Counted from the stretch's first letter, positions 1 to 8,693 are shown. The stretch is DNA of 35,023 nt from Acidobacteriota bacterium (GCA_021802085.1 JAKAAZ010000003.1:1-35023); one strand, 5' to 3'. Translations and numbers: made by a program. Notes: a model not told the origin generated them from the sequence alone.

Positions 1-75
1 CATGTGTCCCCGAGCGGCTGATTCATTGGGGAACCGCTTGAAAAAGGCGTAAGCACTGATCGTCGATCTGCTCAT
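1..75 (-). CDS. IS1595-like transposase, N-terminal fragment (runs off window edge)
   Basis: Reading leftwards from an ATG at 75-73, the frame is open for 25 codons to the first base of the window. The peptide begins MSRSTISAYAFFKRFPNESA and continues ARGHM. A short segment with a phenylalanine pair, a K/D-R-F-P motif and an acidic-Ala-Ala-Arg stretch is how many IS1595-family transposases begin, just before the zinc ribbon that would lie outside the window. Transposases of this family catalyse DDE-type transposition. Local base composition is AT-richer than the rest of the window, which suits mobile DNA. The assignment rests on only 25 residues from memory of the family, so confidence is moderate. 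Confidence 0.5.
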   Translation of the reverse strand, partial: MSRSTISAYAFFKRFPNESAARGHM

Positions 76-134
76 GTGCTCATTCTAGATAGGTTAGCTC
101 AGGGAGTAAAGTATATAATTCCCAAAACTTAGGG
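1..134. mobile_element. Probable end of an insertion sequence, right boundary uncertain
   Basis: If the leftward ORF at 75 is an IS transposase, the element's end should lie a few tens of bases upstream of its start. The stretch 111-134 is AT-rich, with TATATAATT at 112-120 and a TCCCAAAACTTAGGG segment at 120-134 that could be part of a terminal inverted repeat. The other end of the element is outside the window, so neither the inverted repeat nor a target duplication can be verified. The boundary given is a guess. Confidence 0.3.
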
Positions 135-491
135 TTGGGTGTTGCTTATGACGTGCGGTTGACATGGAACGCTCACCCTTGCAATGAGGAAGGTGAAGAG
201 GTTTCCGCACTAGATCTCATTTCTGTACTTACACCTCAAGACAGCGTTTCCGTGATGGTAGGAAGGCCGCATCAACTTTTTCAGAAATATCCAACGATGC
301 GCTTTGAAGGAATGGTCGAGTTCAGAGATGCGACTAAGAAAAGCATGCGCTATGCCTTCATCTGCAGTGCCGATGAGCATCGTAAACGCCTTGTGCATGA
401 TGATGAACTGCCTAGAACTCTCTATGAACTTCAACAGATTCCCAATAAACTGAGCGAAATTGGCAGCGCAATACGAGACATACAGAAATAA
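135..491 (+). CDS. Hypothetical protein, probably the 3' part of an interrupted gene
   Basis: The frame is open from 93, directly after a TAG at 90-92, to a TAA at 489-491. The only conventional in-frame start is a TTG at 135, which lacks a convincing Shine-Dalgarno sequence. The 118-residue product is polar, with no membrane segment, and ends in a helical stretch (LYELQQIPNKLSEIGSAIRD). I do not recognise the family. Its codon use is AT-richer than that of the genes to the right. Because the frame opens right beside the presumed insertion-sequence end, the likeliest reading is that an upstream part of the gene was lost or separated by the insertion. It could instead be a small intact gene with a TTG start. 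Confidence 0.45.
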   Translation: MGVAYDVRLTWNAHPCNEEGEEVSALDLISVLTPQDSVSVMVGRPHQLFQKYPTMRFEGMVEFRDATKKSMRYAFICSADEHRKRLVHDDELPRTLYELQQIPNKLSEIGSAIRDIQK

Positions 492-537
492 GAACAAGTT
501 CTTCCGCAGGTAGAGCGGGGGGGAAATATATTGAACG

Positions 538-1545
538 CTAAGAAAAGCCCGCGGGGGTAGAGGAGACTGCGCGGGCTTCTGTCTTGTCGTTCGCAGTTCG
601 CCAGAGCTCAATGAAGCCGATGATGCGCGCGACCTGAAAGAAATCGGACGCCGCAAGATAGGCCACCGTCACCATCGCCCACCAAACATAGAGCGAAGTC
701 CCATTGATCTCCTCTTTGAATGGGACCGGAGTGGCGCAGGAGACCATGGCCAGCACCACCAGGGCAGCCTTGACGATGCCAAGCACCAGATTGATCTCCA
801 CCAGCTTGGAACGTAGGCCGCGCAACGATCCGTGGCCGAAGCGGAGCGAGTTGCGCAGGCTCGCGACGATGCCGGTGTGCTCCAGCAAAGCGAGCAGCGG
901 CGCGATGCTGAATATCCAACTGACGACCGCCCAGAAAAAAAAGATGGCGAAGGAGAGGACGATGGCTTTGATGAAATACACCACCAGGTCCGGCGAGGGA
1001 CCGCTGAGCGAAGACCATGCCGCCCAATGCAGGCAAACGAACCAGAGGGCCACGCTGGCGCCAAGCACCACGATGCGGAGCAGTTGCAGAACCACCATCA
1101 TCCAGGGAGCGGAGCGCAAAGTCGGGTCGTATTTTCGCAGCACCAGGGAACGCCCAAATCCAGAGGCCAGCGCCCAGGCCAAAGCCAGCAGAGGGAGCAG
1201 CCAGCGGGCAACTTCGCGCACCGGGGGAAGGAGAACATCGAGGGCAGCGGAAATGATCTGGGCCGCAGTCACCGAATCTATCAGGGAAAAATGACCGATG
1301 CCGGTTCCCGCCAGGGAGACGGAGGAGAGAATTCTGTACGCTTCCCAACTGAGAAGCGCCAGGACTGGAATGCCAAATCCCCAGCGCCACAACAACTCCA
1401 GACCCAGCAGAGAAGGCCTTTTCCAACACTCCGCAAGGGTGTCTAAGAAGGATTGCGTGCCGCGAATCGACGCGGGGTGCTCCGCGAGCTGTGGTGTGGA
1501 CTGCAACCCGATTTGTCCAGTCTCGGTTGGCTGAATCATGCCCAT
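538..1545 (-). CDS. Hypothetical multi-pass membrane protein
   Basis: About 335 residues. I chose the ATG at 1545 (MGMIQPTETGQ) over the longer frame from 1587, because the extra codons are made of an interspersed repeat and the ATG is preceded by an AGGCAGGC stretch. About six hydrophobic segments can be seen: an early one around LLWRWGFGIPVLALLSW, then WLLPLLALAWALASG, APWMMVVLQLLRIVVLG, a long AIVLSFAIFFFWAVVSW helix, NLVLGIVKAALVVLAM and WWAMVTVAYLAASDFF. It should sit in the inner membrane. No catalytic motif is recognisable and I cannot name a family. It lies downstream of leuS on the same strand, but a 150-base gap containing repeat copies separates them, so co-transcription is doubtful. 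A hairpin with a T-rich tail overlaps its last codons. Confidence 0.75.
   Translation of the reverse strand: MGMIQPTETGQIGLQSTPQLAEHPASIRGTQSFLDTLAECWKRPSLLGLELLWRWGFGIPVLALLSWEAYRILSSVSLAGTGIGHFSLIDSVTAAQIISAALDVLLPPVREVARWLLPLLALAWALASGFGRSLVLRKYDPTLRSAPWMMVVLQLLRIVVLGASVALWFVCLHWAAWSSLSGPSPDLVVYFIKAIVLSFAIFFFWAVVSWIFSIAPLLALLEHTGIVASLRNSLRFGHGSLRGLRSKLVEINLVLGIVKAALVVLAMVSCATPVPFKEEINGTSLYVWWAMVTVAYLAASDFFQVARIIGFIELWRTANDKTEARAVSSTPAGFS
541..578 (-). terminator. Rho-independent terminator overlapping the end of the membrane-protein gene
   Basis: On the minus strand AAGCCCGCG (578-570) pairs perfectly with CGCGGGCTT (553-545) around a 16-base loop, and is followed by TTCTTAG, giving a TTTTCTT tract. 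The 9-bp GC-rich stem followed by T residues is a standard intrinsic terminator. The stem lies inside the last coding codons and the stop codon is at 540-538, so the terminator and coding end are shared. Confidence 0.7.
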
Positions 1546-1562
1546 CTGAAAAATGCCTGCCT

Positions 1563-1653
1563 TCACTGAGCGAAGCGAAGAACACATCCTTCGGTTCGAA
1601 CGCTGCCATCACCCTCTGGATTCTTCGGTCGCCGCTACGACCTCAGAATGACT
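1563..1653. repeat. Interspersed repeat, copy A with an inverted partial copy
   Basis: Bases 1606-1627 (CCATCACCCTCTGGATTCTT then CG) are identical to 20883-20904, and CTCAGAATGACT at 1642-1653 is identical to 20910-20921. The centre differs: here it is GGTCG-CCGCTA-CGACC, itself a small hairpin. At 1567-1582 CTGAGCGAAGCGAAGA resembles the reverse complement of the repeat core, so a second partial copy lies in inverted orientation. Elements translating to ITLWILRCAQND are, from my knowledge, scattered in acidobacterial genomes. This copy sits between leuS and the membrane-protein gene. Confidence 0.75.
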
Positions 1654-1694
1654 TCTTTTGTTTTTTCCATCCACTCCATCGTTCGAAGTACCTA

Positions 1695-4322
1695 CTAGCG
1701 GACGACAAAATTCACCAGCTTGCCTGGCAACAGAACAACCTTCACGATTTCTTTGCCGGCTAGCGCAGCCTGAATTTTCGGGTCCTCCAATGCAGTCGCG
1801 CGCAGATGTTCGTCGTCGCTTTCAGCCTGTACAGAGACCACTGACCGCAACTTGCCGTTGATCTGCACTGGCACTTGCAAAATATTTTCCGCCGCAAGCG
1901 TTTCGTCATACGCGGGCCAGGGTGCGCGCAGCAGCGGAGTGTCCTCCGCCATCTGCGACCATAGCTCAGCCGCCAGATAGGGAGCGAAGGCTTGCAGCAT
2001 CAAGACAAGATTGCGCGTAATGGTATAGAGCACCGAGTCTGCGACAGCGCCCGACAGCAACGCGCTTTCTTGCGCCGTCAGATCGTTCACCAGTTCCATA
2101 ATGGCGGAAATGCAAGTGTTGAAATGCCAGCGGCCATCAAACTCCTGCGTGAGGCGGCGAAGGGTCTGGTGCAGCTTACGCATCAATTGCCGCTCCAGTG
2201 GGTCATATGTGGATGGCAGCGGCTGCGAGCGGCCAGCAATCACGCGCGGCATGGCCTGCGCGGCAAAGCGGTAGACGCGCGACAGGAACCGGCTGATGCC
2301 CGCGACACCATCTTCCTGCCAATCGAGATCGCGGTCCGGCGGCGCGGCAAACAATGCGTACATGCGCGTGGCATCGGCGCCATAACGCGCGATCATGTCA
2401 TCGGGAGAGACCACGTTTCCCTTGGACTTCGACATCTTCGCGCCGTTCCTGATGACCATTCCCTGGGTAAACAGTCGCTCGACGGGCTCATCGTTTTTCA
2501 CCAGACCCAGGTCCCGCATCGTCTTGGTCCAGAAGCGCGAATAGATCAGGTGGAGAATGGCGTGCTCGACGCCGCCGATGTATTGGTCGATGGGAAACCA
2601 ATAGGCAACAGTATCTGTGTCAAATGGCGCCTTCGCATTTTTCGGATCGGTGTAGCGATAGAAATACCACGACGAATCGACGAAGGTGTCCATGGTGTCG
2701 AATTCGCGGCGCGCCACTCCGCCGCACTTCGGACAAACTACGCGAGCGAACTCCGGCACGCGGGACAGCGGCGATCCGCCCTCCTGCGTTATTTCAATTT
2801 TGTCCGGCAACAAGACGGGGAGTTGATCCTCCGGCACCGGTACCAGGCCATCCTTGTCACAATAGATCATCGGAATCGGCGTGCCCCAGTAACGCTGGCG
2901 GCTGATGCCCCAGTCCTTCAGGCGAAACGTCGTCGACGGCCCGCCAAACGCATGTTTCTGCGCGTAGGCCGCCATGACCCGCTGCGCTTCCTGACAGCCC
3001 AGGCCAGTGAATTCTCCGGAGTTTATCAACAGGCTGTCTTCGCCGGTGAAGGGCAACAACGGCTCAGATTTCCCGCCATCATGCTCCTGACGCGGCAATA
3101 CGACAATCTTCAATTCCAAGCTGTATTTTTTCGCGAACTCGTAGTCGCGCTCATCGTGCGCTGGCACGGACATGACCGCGCCTGTCCCATAGTCCATCAA
3201 CACGTAATTGGCGACCCAGATGGGAATGGTTTCCTGCGTAAACGGATTGGTGGCGGAGCGACCGGTGGCGATACCCTGCTTTTCCAGCGCTTCCATGTCG
3301 CCTTTCTCTCGCGCCGTTTTCTGATCTTGCAATAACTCGCGCACTTTCTTTGCGAGCTCCGGACTTTGAGCGGCAAATTCCGCCACCAACGGATGTTCCG
3401 GCGCCAGCACCAGCGAGGTCGCGCCATAAATCGTGTCGATACGGGTGGTGAAGACGGTGATGATGACCCCATGCGGTGCAGCCTCCGACATGGTTTCAGC
3501 CAAGTTAAGCTGGATCGGGTCCAAGCGTGCCTCTCTGCGATCTTCTTCCTTGGGCACAACCGTAAAGTCGACGCGTGCGCCCTCGCTGCGACCGATCCAG
3601 TTGCGCTGCATGGTGCGAACTTTCTCCGGCCAGCCCTCCAGCTTGTCCAAATCGCGCAACAGTTCATCCGCATAGTTGGTAATTCTCAAAAACCATTGTT
3701 CCAACTCGATCTGCTCGACGATGGTTTCTTCGTGCCGCCAGCAACAGCCGTTCACCACCTGCTCATTTGCCAGCACGGTGGCGCATTCCGGGCACCAGTT
3801 CACTTTGCTTTTTTTGCGGTACGCCAGGCCGCGCTCATACAGCTTGAGGAAGAACCACTGATTCCAGCGGTAGTAGTCGGGGAGGCACGTGGTCACTTCG
3901 CGCTGCCAGTCATAGCTGAGCCCCAGCCGGTTCATCTGGCCGCGCATGGCGGCGATGTTGGCCACTGTCCAGTCGCGCGGCGGCGTGTTGTTTTTCAGCG
4001 CCGCGTTTTCGGCGGGCAGTCCGAACGCGTCCCATCCCATCGGATGCAGCACGTTGTAGCCGCGCATCCACATGTGCCTGGCCAGCGCATCGCCAATGGC
4101 ATAGTTGCGCACGTGGCCCATGTGCAGTTGGCCGGAAGGATATGGCAACATCTCGAGCACGTAATATTTTGGCTTGCCGCTGGTGGGCGGCTCGGCTGCG
4201 TACAGGTTCGGCTGCGCATCCCACTGCGCCTGCCAGCGCGGCTCAATCTCAGCGGGGCTATAACGAGGTGTTCGATCCGTCGCTGCGGGGACAGTCGGCT
4301 GACTCGGTTCTTTTTTTGACAT
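1695..4322 (-). CDS. leuS: Leucyl-tRNA synthetase
   Basis: This class I aminoacyl-tRNA synthetase charges tRNA-Leu with leucine in the cytoplasm. The product has 875 residues, a usual bacterial LeuS length. The HIGH signature is HMGH at residues 67-70 within LPYPSGQLHMGHVRNY. KMSKS is intact at 629-633 (GAKMSKSKGN). A zinc-ribbon insertion is visible in VNWCPECATVLANEQ with a following CC, and the CP1 editing domain carries RIDTIYGATSLVLAPEHP and AHDERDYEFA. The protein ends with the C-terminal beta-rich tail KVVLLPGKLVNFVVR. The start is the first ATG of the frame. It has no strong Shine-Dalgarno, but the N-terminus aligns with what the family needs. The gene is divergent from the MHYT-GGDEF-EAL gene. 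No T-box or other leader is apparent in the 240 bases upstream. Nothing is missing or broken. Confidence 0.98.
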   Translation of the reverse strand: MSKKEPSQPTVPAATDRTPRYSPAEIEPRWQAQWDAQPNLYAAEPPTSGKPKYYVLEMLPYPSGQLHMGHVRNYAIGDALARHMWMRGYNVLHPMGWDAFGLPAENAALKNNTPPRDWTVANIAAMRGQMNRLGLSYDWQREVTTCLPDYYRWNQWFFLKLYERGLAYRKKSKVNWCPECATVLANEQVVNGCCWRHEETIVEQIELEQWFLRITNYADELLRDLDKLEGWPEKVRTMQRNWIGRSEGARVDFTVVPKEEDRREARLDPIQLNLAETMSEAAPHGVIITVFTTRIDTIYGATSLVLAPEHPLVAEFAAQSPELAKKVRELLQDQKTAREKGDMEALEKQGIATGRSATNPFTQETIPIWVANYVLMDYGTGAVMSVPAHDERDYEFAKKYSLELKIVVLPRQEHDGGKSEPLLPFTGEDSLLINSGEFTGLGCQEAQRVMAAYAQKHAFGGPSTTFRLKDWGISRQRYWGTPIPMIYCDKDGLVPVPEDQLPVLLPDKIEITQEGGSPLSRVPEFARVVCPKCGGVARREFDTMDTFVDSSWYFYRYTDPKNAKAPFDTDTVAYWFPIDQYIGGVEHAILHLIYSRFWTKTMRDLGLVKNDEPVERLFTQGMVIRNGAKMSKSKGNVVSPDDMIARYGADATRMYALFAAPPDRDLDWQEDGVAGISRFLSRVYRFAAQAMPRVIAGRSQPLPSTYDPLERQLMRKLHQTLRRLTQEFDGRWHFNTCISAIMELVNDLTAQESALLSGAVADSVLYTITRNLVLMLQAFAPYLAAELWSQMAEDTPLLRAPWPAYDETLAAENILQVPVQINGKLRSVVSVQAESDDEHLRATALEDPKIQAALAGKEIVKVVLLPGKLVNFVVR

Positions 4323-4561
4323 GCTGATTTGATTCTAGGCGAAAAGGACACCCTGTTAGGTCGCGGCGGCGAGAACCCGGGGCACTTAAGCGTATTCCTA
4401 TTCCGACAACCTGAGCCGAACGAAGATAAAGGCAAGAAAACTAAAGTTTTGCCGGCGCTGCCGATATCAGTGACAGCCGGCCAACCTTCTGGCAAGATGA
4501 AGCATCGGGCAACGCTCGCCATTCACGCGGGAGATCTCGGCGGTTTGCGCAAGGAGATGAA

Positions 4562-6688
4562 ATGCTCACCGGACATTACAATAGCGTCCTTGTTCTATTT
4601 TCTGTTTTGGTAGCAATTCTCGCATCCTACACCGCGCTGGCCATGGCGGCGCGCATTACCGCAACTCAAGGCCGATCGGCGCGCTGGTGGCTGGCCGGAG
4701 GCGCATTTGCCATGGGGACTGGCATCTGGTCCATGCATTTCATTGGAATGCTGGCCCTCAGCTTACCCATGCCCATGGGCTATGACCCTTGGATCACTTT
4801 GCTCTCTCTTGTGATTGCCCTGGCCTCCTCGGCCTTTGCTTTGTGGCTGGTGTGCCGGGAAGAACTGCCATGGCCGCGACTGAGCGGCGGCGCGCTGCTG
4901 ATGGGCGCGGGCGTGGCCGGCATGCATTACACGGGCATGGCCGCGATGCGCATGACGCCGGGAATCCAGTACACGCCACCTTTAGTAATTCTGTCGCTGC
5001 TGATCGCTGTGGGCGCCTCGGGTGCGGCGCTATGGATGGCTTTCCGGCTGCGCAAGGATTCGACCCGGATCAAGCTTTTTCGGGCCGGCGCGGCGGTGGT
5101 AATGGGCTTCGCGATTGCCGGAATGCATTACACCGAGATGGCGGCAGAGTATTACCAGCCTGGGAGCCATTGCGGTGTAATCGATACGGGTATCGATAAT
5201 GACTGGCTGGCCCTACTGATCATCATCACTACCCTGGCGGGGCTGTCGATCGCGTTGATCGTTTCCGTGCTGGATGCGAGGCTGGCGTCGCGCACTGCCG
5301 CCCTGGCGGCGTCACTCGCTGAGGCCAACCACGAGTTAACCCACCTGGCTATGCATGACAGTCTTACAAAATTGCCCAACCGCATTTTGCTGGAAGATCG
5401 ACTCCACCAGGCAACCGAAAACGCCAAACGCTACCATGGCCTATTTTCCCTGCTGTTCCTTGACCTGGACGGCTTTAAGGCTGTCAACGACTCTTTTGGC
5501 CACTCTGTCGGGGACCGGTTGCTGGTTGAAGTCGCACAGCGCATCCGCGCCTGCATCCGGGCCCGTGACACGATTGCGCGCATCGGGGGCGATGAATTTG
5601 TGATCCTGCTGGACGCCGAGGAACCTGCGAGTGCAGCCGTCGTCGCGGACAAGCTGGTAACGACGATTCGGCAACCCTTCATGATTGGAGAACTTGAGTT
5701 GCGGGTGTCGGCCAGCATCGGCATTGCCATTTACCCTGGCGCCGATGGACGCCGCGACCTTCTGAAGGATGCTGACGCCGCGATGTATCACGCCAAGGAG
5801 ATGGGACGCAATTGCTACTGTTTCTTTGAAACCAGCATGAACGCCGATGCCCAGGAGCAACTGCAGTTGCTGCACGACCTGCATCTGGCGCTGGAGCGGC
5901 ATGAACTGGTCCTCCATTACCAGCCGAAGTTCGATGCGGCCAGTAGAAAGCTGATGGGCGCGGAGGCCCTGGTGCGCTGGCAGCATTCCACGCGCGGACT
6001 GATTCCTCCGAATGACTTTATCCCTATGGCGGAAAAAAGTGGCCTGATCGTGCCTATCGGAGAATGGGTGCTGGATGAAGCCTGTCGCCAGATGAGTGAG
6101 TGGCGAAGGTTCGGCAGTAACAATTGGACCATCGCGGTCAACTTGTCACCGCTGCAGTTCGGTCATCCAGGATTGATTCCAATGGTGCTCGACACGCTGC
6201 AACGCCATGCAATGGAGCCGCGCTGCCTGACGCTGGAAGTGACGGAATCGACCGCCATGCGAGACGTCGACGCGAGCATGGCGGTCCTGCAGCAAATCTA
6301 CAGCATGGGGGTCAATATCTCCATCGACGATTTCGGGACAGGCTATTCCAGCCTGCTCCATTTGAAACGTCTGCCGGCCAGCGAACTGAAAATCGATCGT
6401 GCGTTCGTCCACGGCGTGGCGAAGGATGGCGAGGATGCGGCCATCGTCTCCGCAATTGTTGCGCTCGGCAAAACGTTGAACTTGAAGGTGGTCGCTGAGG
6501 GCGTCGAGACAACCTGGCAGCAGGAGTTTCTCACCCGCCTGGGATGCGATTCTCTGCAAGGGTTTCTGCTGGGTCGCCCCATGCCGGCAGAGCAGTTCAT
6601 TGAAGCATTGTCGCAGCAAGACATTCCCACCATCGACGACGGTCAGGGCCTTGCCCCTTCATGGAAGCTCGTCGCGCAAACGAGCTGA
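4562..6688 (+). CDS. MHYT-GGDEF-EAL membrane protein (cyclic-di-GMP turnover)
   Basis: 708 residues. The N-terminal third is a seven-helix MHYT sensor with three repeats of the motif (WSMHFIGM, GMHYTGM, GMHYTEM), a domain proposed to bind copper and sense a gas or redox signal. A short coiled linker (about 235-260) leads into a diguanylate cyclase domain with GGDEF at 342-346 and the inhibitory RxxD site (RARD) at 333-336. An EAL phosphodiesterase domain follows, with EAL at 468-470 and the metal and catalytic motifs NLSPLQF, EVTES, DDFGTGYSSL, LKIDRAF and AEGVET. Both domains look competent, so the protein could make or degrade cyclic-di-GMP at the inner membrane. AAGGAG at 4551-4556 precedes the ATG. 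The gene stands alone between leuS and nfo. Which activity dominates cannot be told from sequence. Confidence 0.95.
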   Translation: MLTGHYNSVLVLFSVLVAILASYTALAMAARITATQGRSARWWLAGGAFAMGTGIWSMHFIGMLALSLPMPMGYDPWITLLSLVIALASSAFALWLVCREELPWPRLSGGALLMGAGVAGMHYTGMAAMRMTPGIQYTPPLVILSLLIAVGASGAALWMAFRLRKDSTRIKLFRAGAAVVMGFAIAGMHYTEMAAEYYQPGSHCGVIDTGIDNDWLALLIIITTLAGLSIALIVSVLDARLASRTAALAASLAEANHELTHLAMHDSLTKLPNRILLEDRLHQATENAKRYHGLFSLLFLDLDGFKAVNDSFGHSVGDRLLVEVAQRIRACIRARDTIARIGGDEFVILLDAEEPASAAVVADKLVTTIRQPFMIGELELRVSASIGIAIYPGADGRRDLLKDADAAMYHAKEMGRNCYCFFETSMNADAQEQLQLLHDLHLALERHELVLHYQPKFDAASRKLMGAEALVRWQHSTRGLIPPNDFIPMAEKSGLIVPIGEWVLDEACRQMSEWRRFGSNNWTIAVNLSPLQFGHPGLIPMVLDTLQRHAMEPRCLTLEVTESTAMRDVDASMAVLQQIYSMGVNISIDDFGTGYSSLLHLKRLPASELKIDRAFVHGVAKDGEDAAIVSAIVALGKTLNLKVVAEGVETTWQQEFLTRLGCDSLQGFLLGRPMPAEQFIEALSQQDIPTIDDGQGLAPSWKLVAQTS

Positions 6689-6725
6689 TTTGCTTCCACG
6701 CCCTTGCAAGGGAGAAACAAGATTT

Positions 6726-7655
6726 CTATCCCAGCAAATTTTTCAGCGCGAGAACATTGCGTTCTTCATCGCCGGGGGCGTCGACAGGGGTTTCCGCGAT
6801 GAAGGCCGCGTGGGCAAATGCCGACTCGTGGAGAAGACGTCGGAATGGCTCCAGGCCGATCTTCCCTTCTCCGATGTGCTCATGGCGGTCGAGTTTCGAT
6901 CCGCGCGCGGCTTTGGCGTCGTTGCAGTGCCAGACGCGGACATTCTCGCAGCCGATGGTGCGCTCGACCTGCGCCAATGTTTCGGCCCATCCAGCGTCGC
7001 TGACGATGTCATAACCGGAGACGTGGGTGTGACAGGTATCGAGGCACGCCGCCACGGGAGCGTGCGGACGAAGGTGCTCGATCAGCTCCGCGACCTGCTC
7101 AAATGAGCCGCCGAGGGAATGCTCCGAGCCCGCGGTATTTTCAATGAGAATGTGAAAAGGCGTTTGCTGCCAGGGCAGCCCGGCAATCGCCCTCTCGATG
7201 GACTGGGCTGCCAGCCGCAGACCCTGGGGGCGCGTCATGCCGCGATACGAGCCGGGATGGACGACGAGGTATTCCGCGCCCAAGGCAAGGGCGCGTTCAA
7301 TTTCACCGCGAAATGCCTGAACGGATTTCTCGCAGATTTCCTGGGATTGGCTGCACAGATTCACCAGATAGCTGGTGTGGATCACCAGCGGTCCAACGCT
7401 CAACTCGGCGCGGGCTGCCCGCGTCGATTCCGCCTGCTCGGCGGTGATTTTCGACGCGCGCCACATGCGCGGGCTGGAGGAGAATATCTGGAGCGTATTT
7501 GCGCCCAGCGTCGGCGCGCGCCGGACAGCATTCGCAACGCCGCCGGTGGTGGAAAGATGAACGCCAATCAATTTGCTGGGCTGGTTGGCTGGCTTCGCGT
7601 CGCTCGGTTGTGGATTCGGTTTGCTCGGATTCCCTGCAGTCCTTGACATAGCCAT
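6726..7655 (-). CDS. nfo: Endonuclease IV (AP endonuclease)
   Basis: Zinc-dependent TIM-barrel enzyme that cuts DNA 5' to abasic sites in base-excision repair. Of 309 residues, the first 27 are a Pro/Lys/Gln-rich extension before the normal family start (KLIGVHLSTTGGV). All nine metal ligands known in E. coli Nfo have counterparts: H93, H133, E172, D206, H209, H243, D256, H258 and E288, in VIHTSY, VVHPGS, ENTAG, LDTCHTHVSGYD, WHCND, DRHEH and AETP. The signature HIGEGKIG is present. The ATG at 7655 has no good ribosome site, and a TTG just before IGVHLS is an alternative. It lies 21 bases downstream of the aldo/keto reductase on the same strand, so the two are probably co-transcribed. The window also carries a uracil-DNA glycosylase, the enzyme that creates its substrate. 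Confidence 0.97.
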   Translation of the reverse strand: MAMSRTAGNPSKPNPQPSDAKPANQPSKLIGVHLSTTGGVANAVRRAPTLGANTLQIFSSSPRMWRASKITAEQAESTRAARAELSVGPLVIHTSYLVNLCSQSQEICEKSVQAFRGEIERALALGAEYLVVHPGSYRGMTRPQGLRLAAQSIERAIAGLPWQQTPFHILIENTAGSEHSLGGSFEQVAELIEHLRPHAPVAACLDTCHTHVSGYDIVSDAGWAETLAQVERTIGCENVRVWHCNDAKAARGSKLDRHEHIGEGKIGLEPFRRLLHESAFAHAAFIAETPVDAPGDEERNVLALKNLLG

Positions 7656-7676
7656 GAGGATAAATGAGCGCGCTAT

Positions 7677-8693
7677 TTAATTCTTCGGCTTGGCGGGTAC
7701 AGGATTTGCGGTCAGAAACTCCTCGATGCGCGCGATTTCTTCGGGCTGCAAGCGGAAGGTGGCCGCACCGATAATGCCATCCACCTGACTTGGATTGCGC
7801 GCTCCCACGATGGCTGCGGTCACCGCGGGTTGACGGAGTGTCCACGCAATGGCGACTTCGCCGGGAGAGCGGCCATGGGCGCTGCCGATCTCGCGCAGCA
7901 ACTCGACCAGCTTGAGGTTGCGGCTGAGTTGCGGCTCCTGGAAACGGTGGTTGTTGCGACGCCAATCGTCCCTGGGCATCTGGGCGATGCGCTCCTTCGT
8001 CATGGCACCGGTCAGCAGGCCCGACACCATGGGGGAGTAGTTGATGACTCCAATTTCGTGCTTCTGGCAATAGGGAAGGATCTCTTTTTCGATGCCCCGG
8101 TTCAGCATGGAATATGGCGGCTGCAAGGAAGTGATGGGAGCGATTTTGGCGATCCGCTCGAGCTGCGGAATGGAGAAATTGGAAACCCCGATGTAGCGGA
8201 CCTTGCCTTCTTCCTTCAGTTTCACCAGTGTTTGCCAGCCTTCTTCCACATCGTTCTCCGGATCGGGCCAGTGGATCTGGTACAGATCGATGGCGTCCAT
8301 TTGCAGGCGGCGCAGGCTCGCCTCCAGTTCCTTGCGGATGGAATCCCGCTTCAAACTGCGGCTGATCTTCTGACCGGGGCGAAGGAACTTCCCGCTCCAC
8401 ACCATCGAACATTTCGTAAACACGAATGGTTTGTTTCGCCGGCCCTGGAGCGCGCGGCCCACAACTTCTTCCGAATGGCCGAGACCGTAGATGGCGGCTG
8501 TGTCGATCCAGTTGATGCCGAGGTCGAGCGCGCGCTGGATCGCAGCGACGGAGTCGTTGTCGTCCTGCGGCCCCCAAGCATACTCCCAGTCGCCGCCGCC
8601 AATGGCCCATGCGCCAAAGCCGATGGCAGTGAGCCGCATGTTGGAGTTGCCAAGCTGTCGTGTTGGCATCGAGAGTGCGTCGGTGCTTTGCAT
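7677..8693 (-). CDS. Aldo/keto reductase
   Basis: 338-residue NADPH-type oxidoreductase of the AKR superfamily, a cytoplasmic TIM barrel. The catalytic tetrad is visible: D64 and Y69 in WIDTAAIYGLGHSEE, K94 in FVFTKCSMVW and H141 in IDLYQIHWPD. The coenzyme-binding end is represented by TAAIVGARNPSQVDG. This is the subgroup annotated as general-stress or YhdN-like reductases. The physiological substrate cannot be told from sequence. GGAAAAG precedes the ATG at 8693. It sits between the clpX terminator and nfo, and probably forms a two-gene unit with nfo. Confidence 0.93.
   Translation of the reverse strand: MQSTDALSMPTRQLGNSNMRLTAIGFGAWAIGGGDWEYAWGPQDDNDSVAAIQRALDLGINWIDTAAIYGLGHSEEVVGRALQGRRNKPFVFTKCSMVWSGKFLRPGQKISRSLKRDSIRKELEASLRRLQMDAIDLYQIHWPDPENDVEEGWQTLVKLKEEGKVRYIGVSNFSIPQLERIAKIAPITSLQPPYSMLNRGIEKEILPYCQKHEIGVINYSPMVSGLLTGAMTKERIAQMPRDDWRRNNHRFQEPQLSRNLKLVELLREIGSAHGRSPGEVAIAWTLRQPAVTAAIVGARNPSQVDGIIGAATFRLQPEEIARIEEFLTANPVPAKPKN

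Noticed and set aside
91..104. GTTAGCTCAGGGAG resembling a tRNA D arm
   Set aside because: No matching acceptor stem, anticodon arm or T arm can be folded around it.
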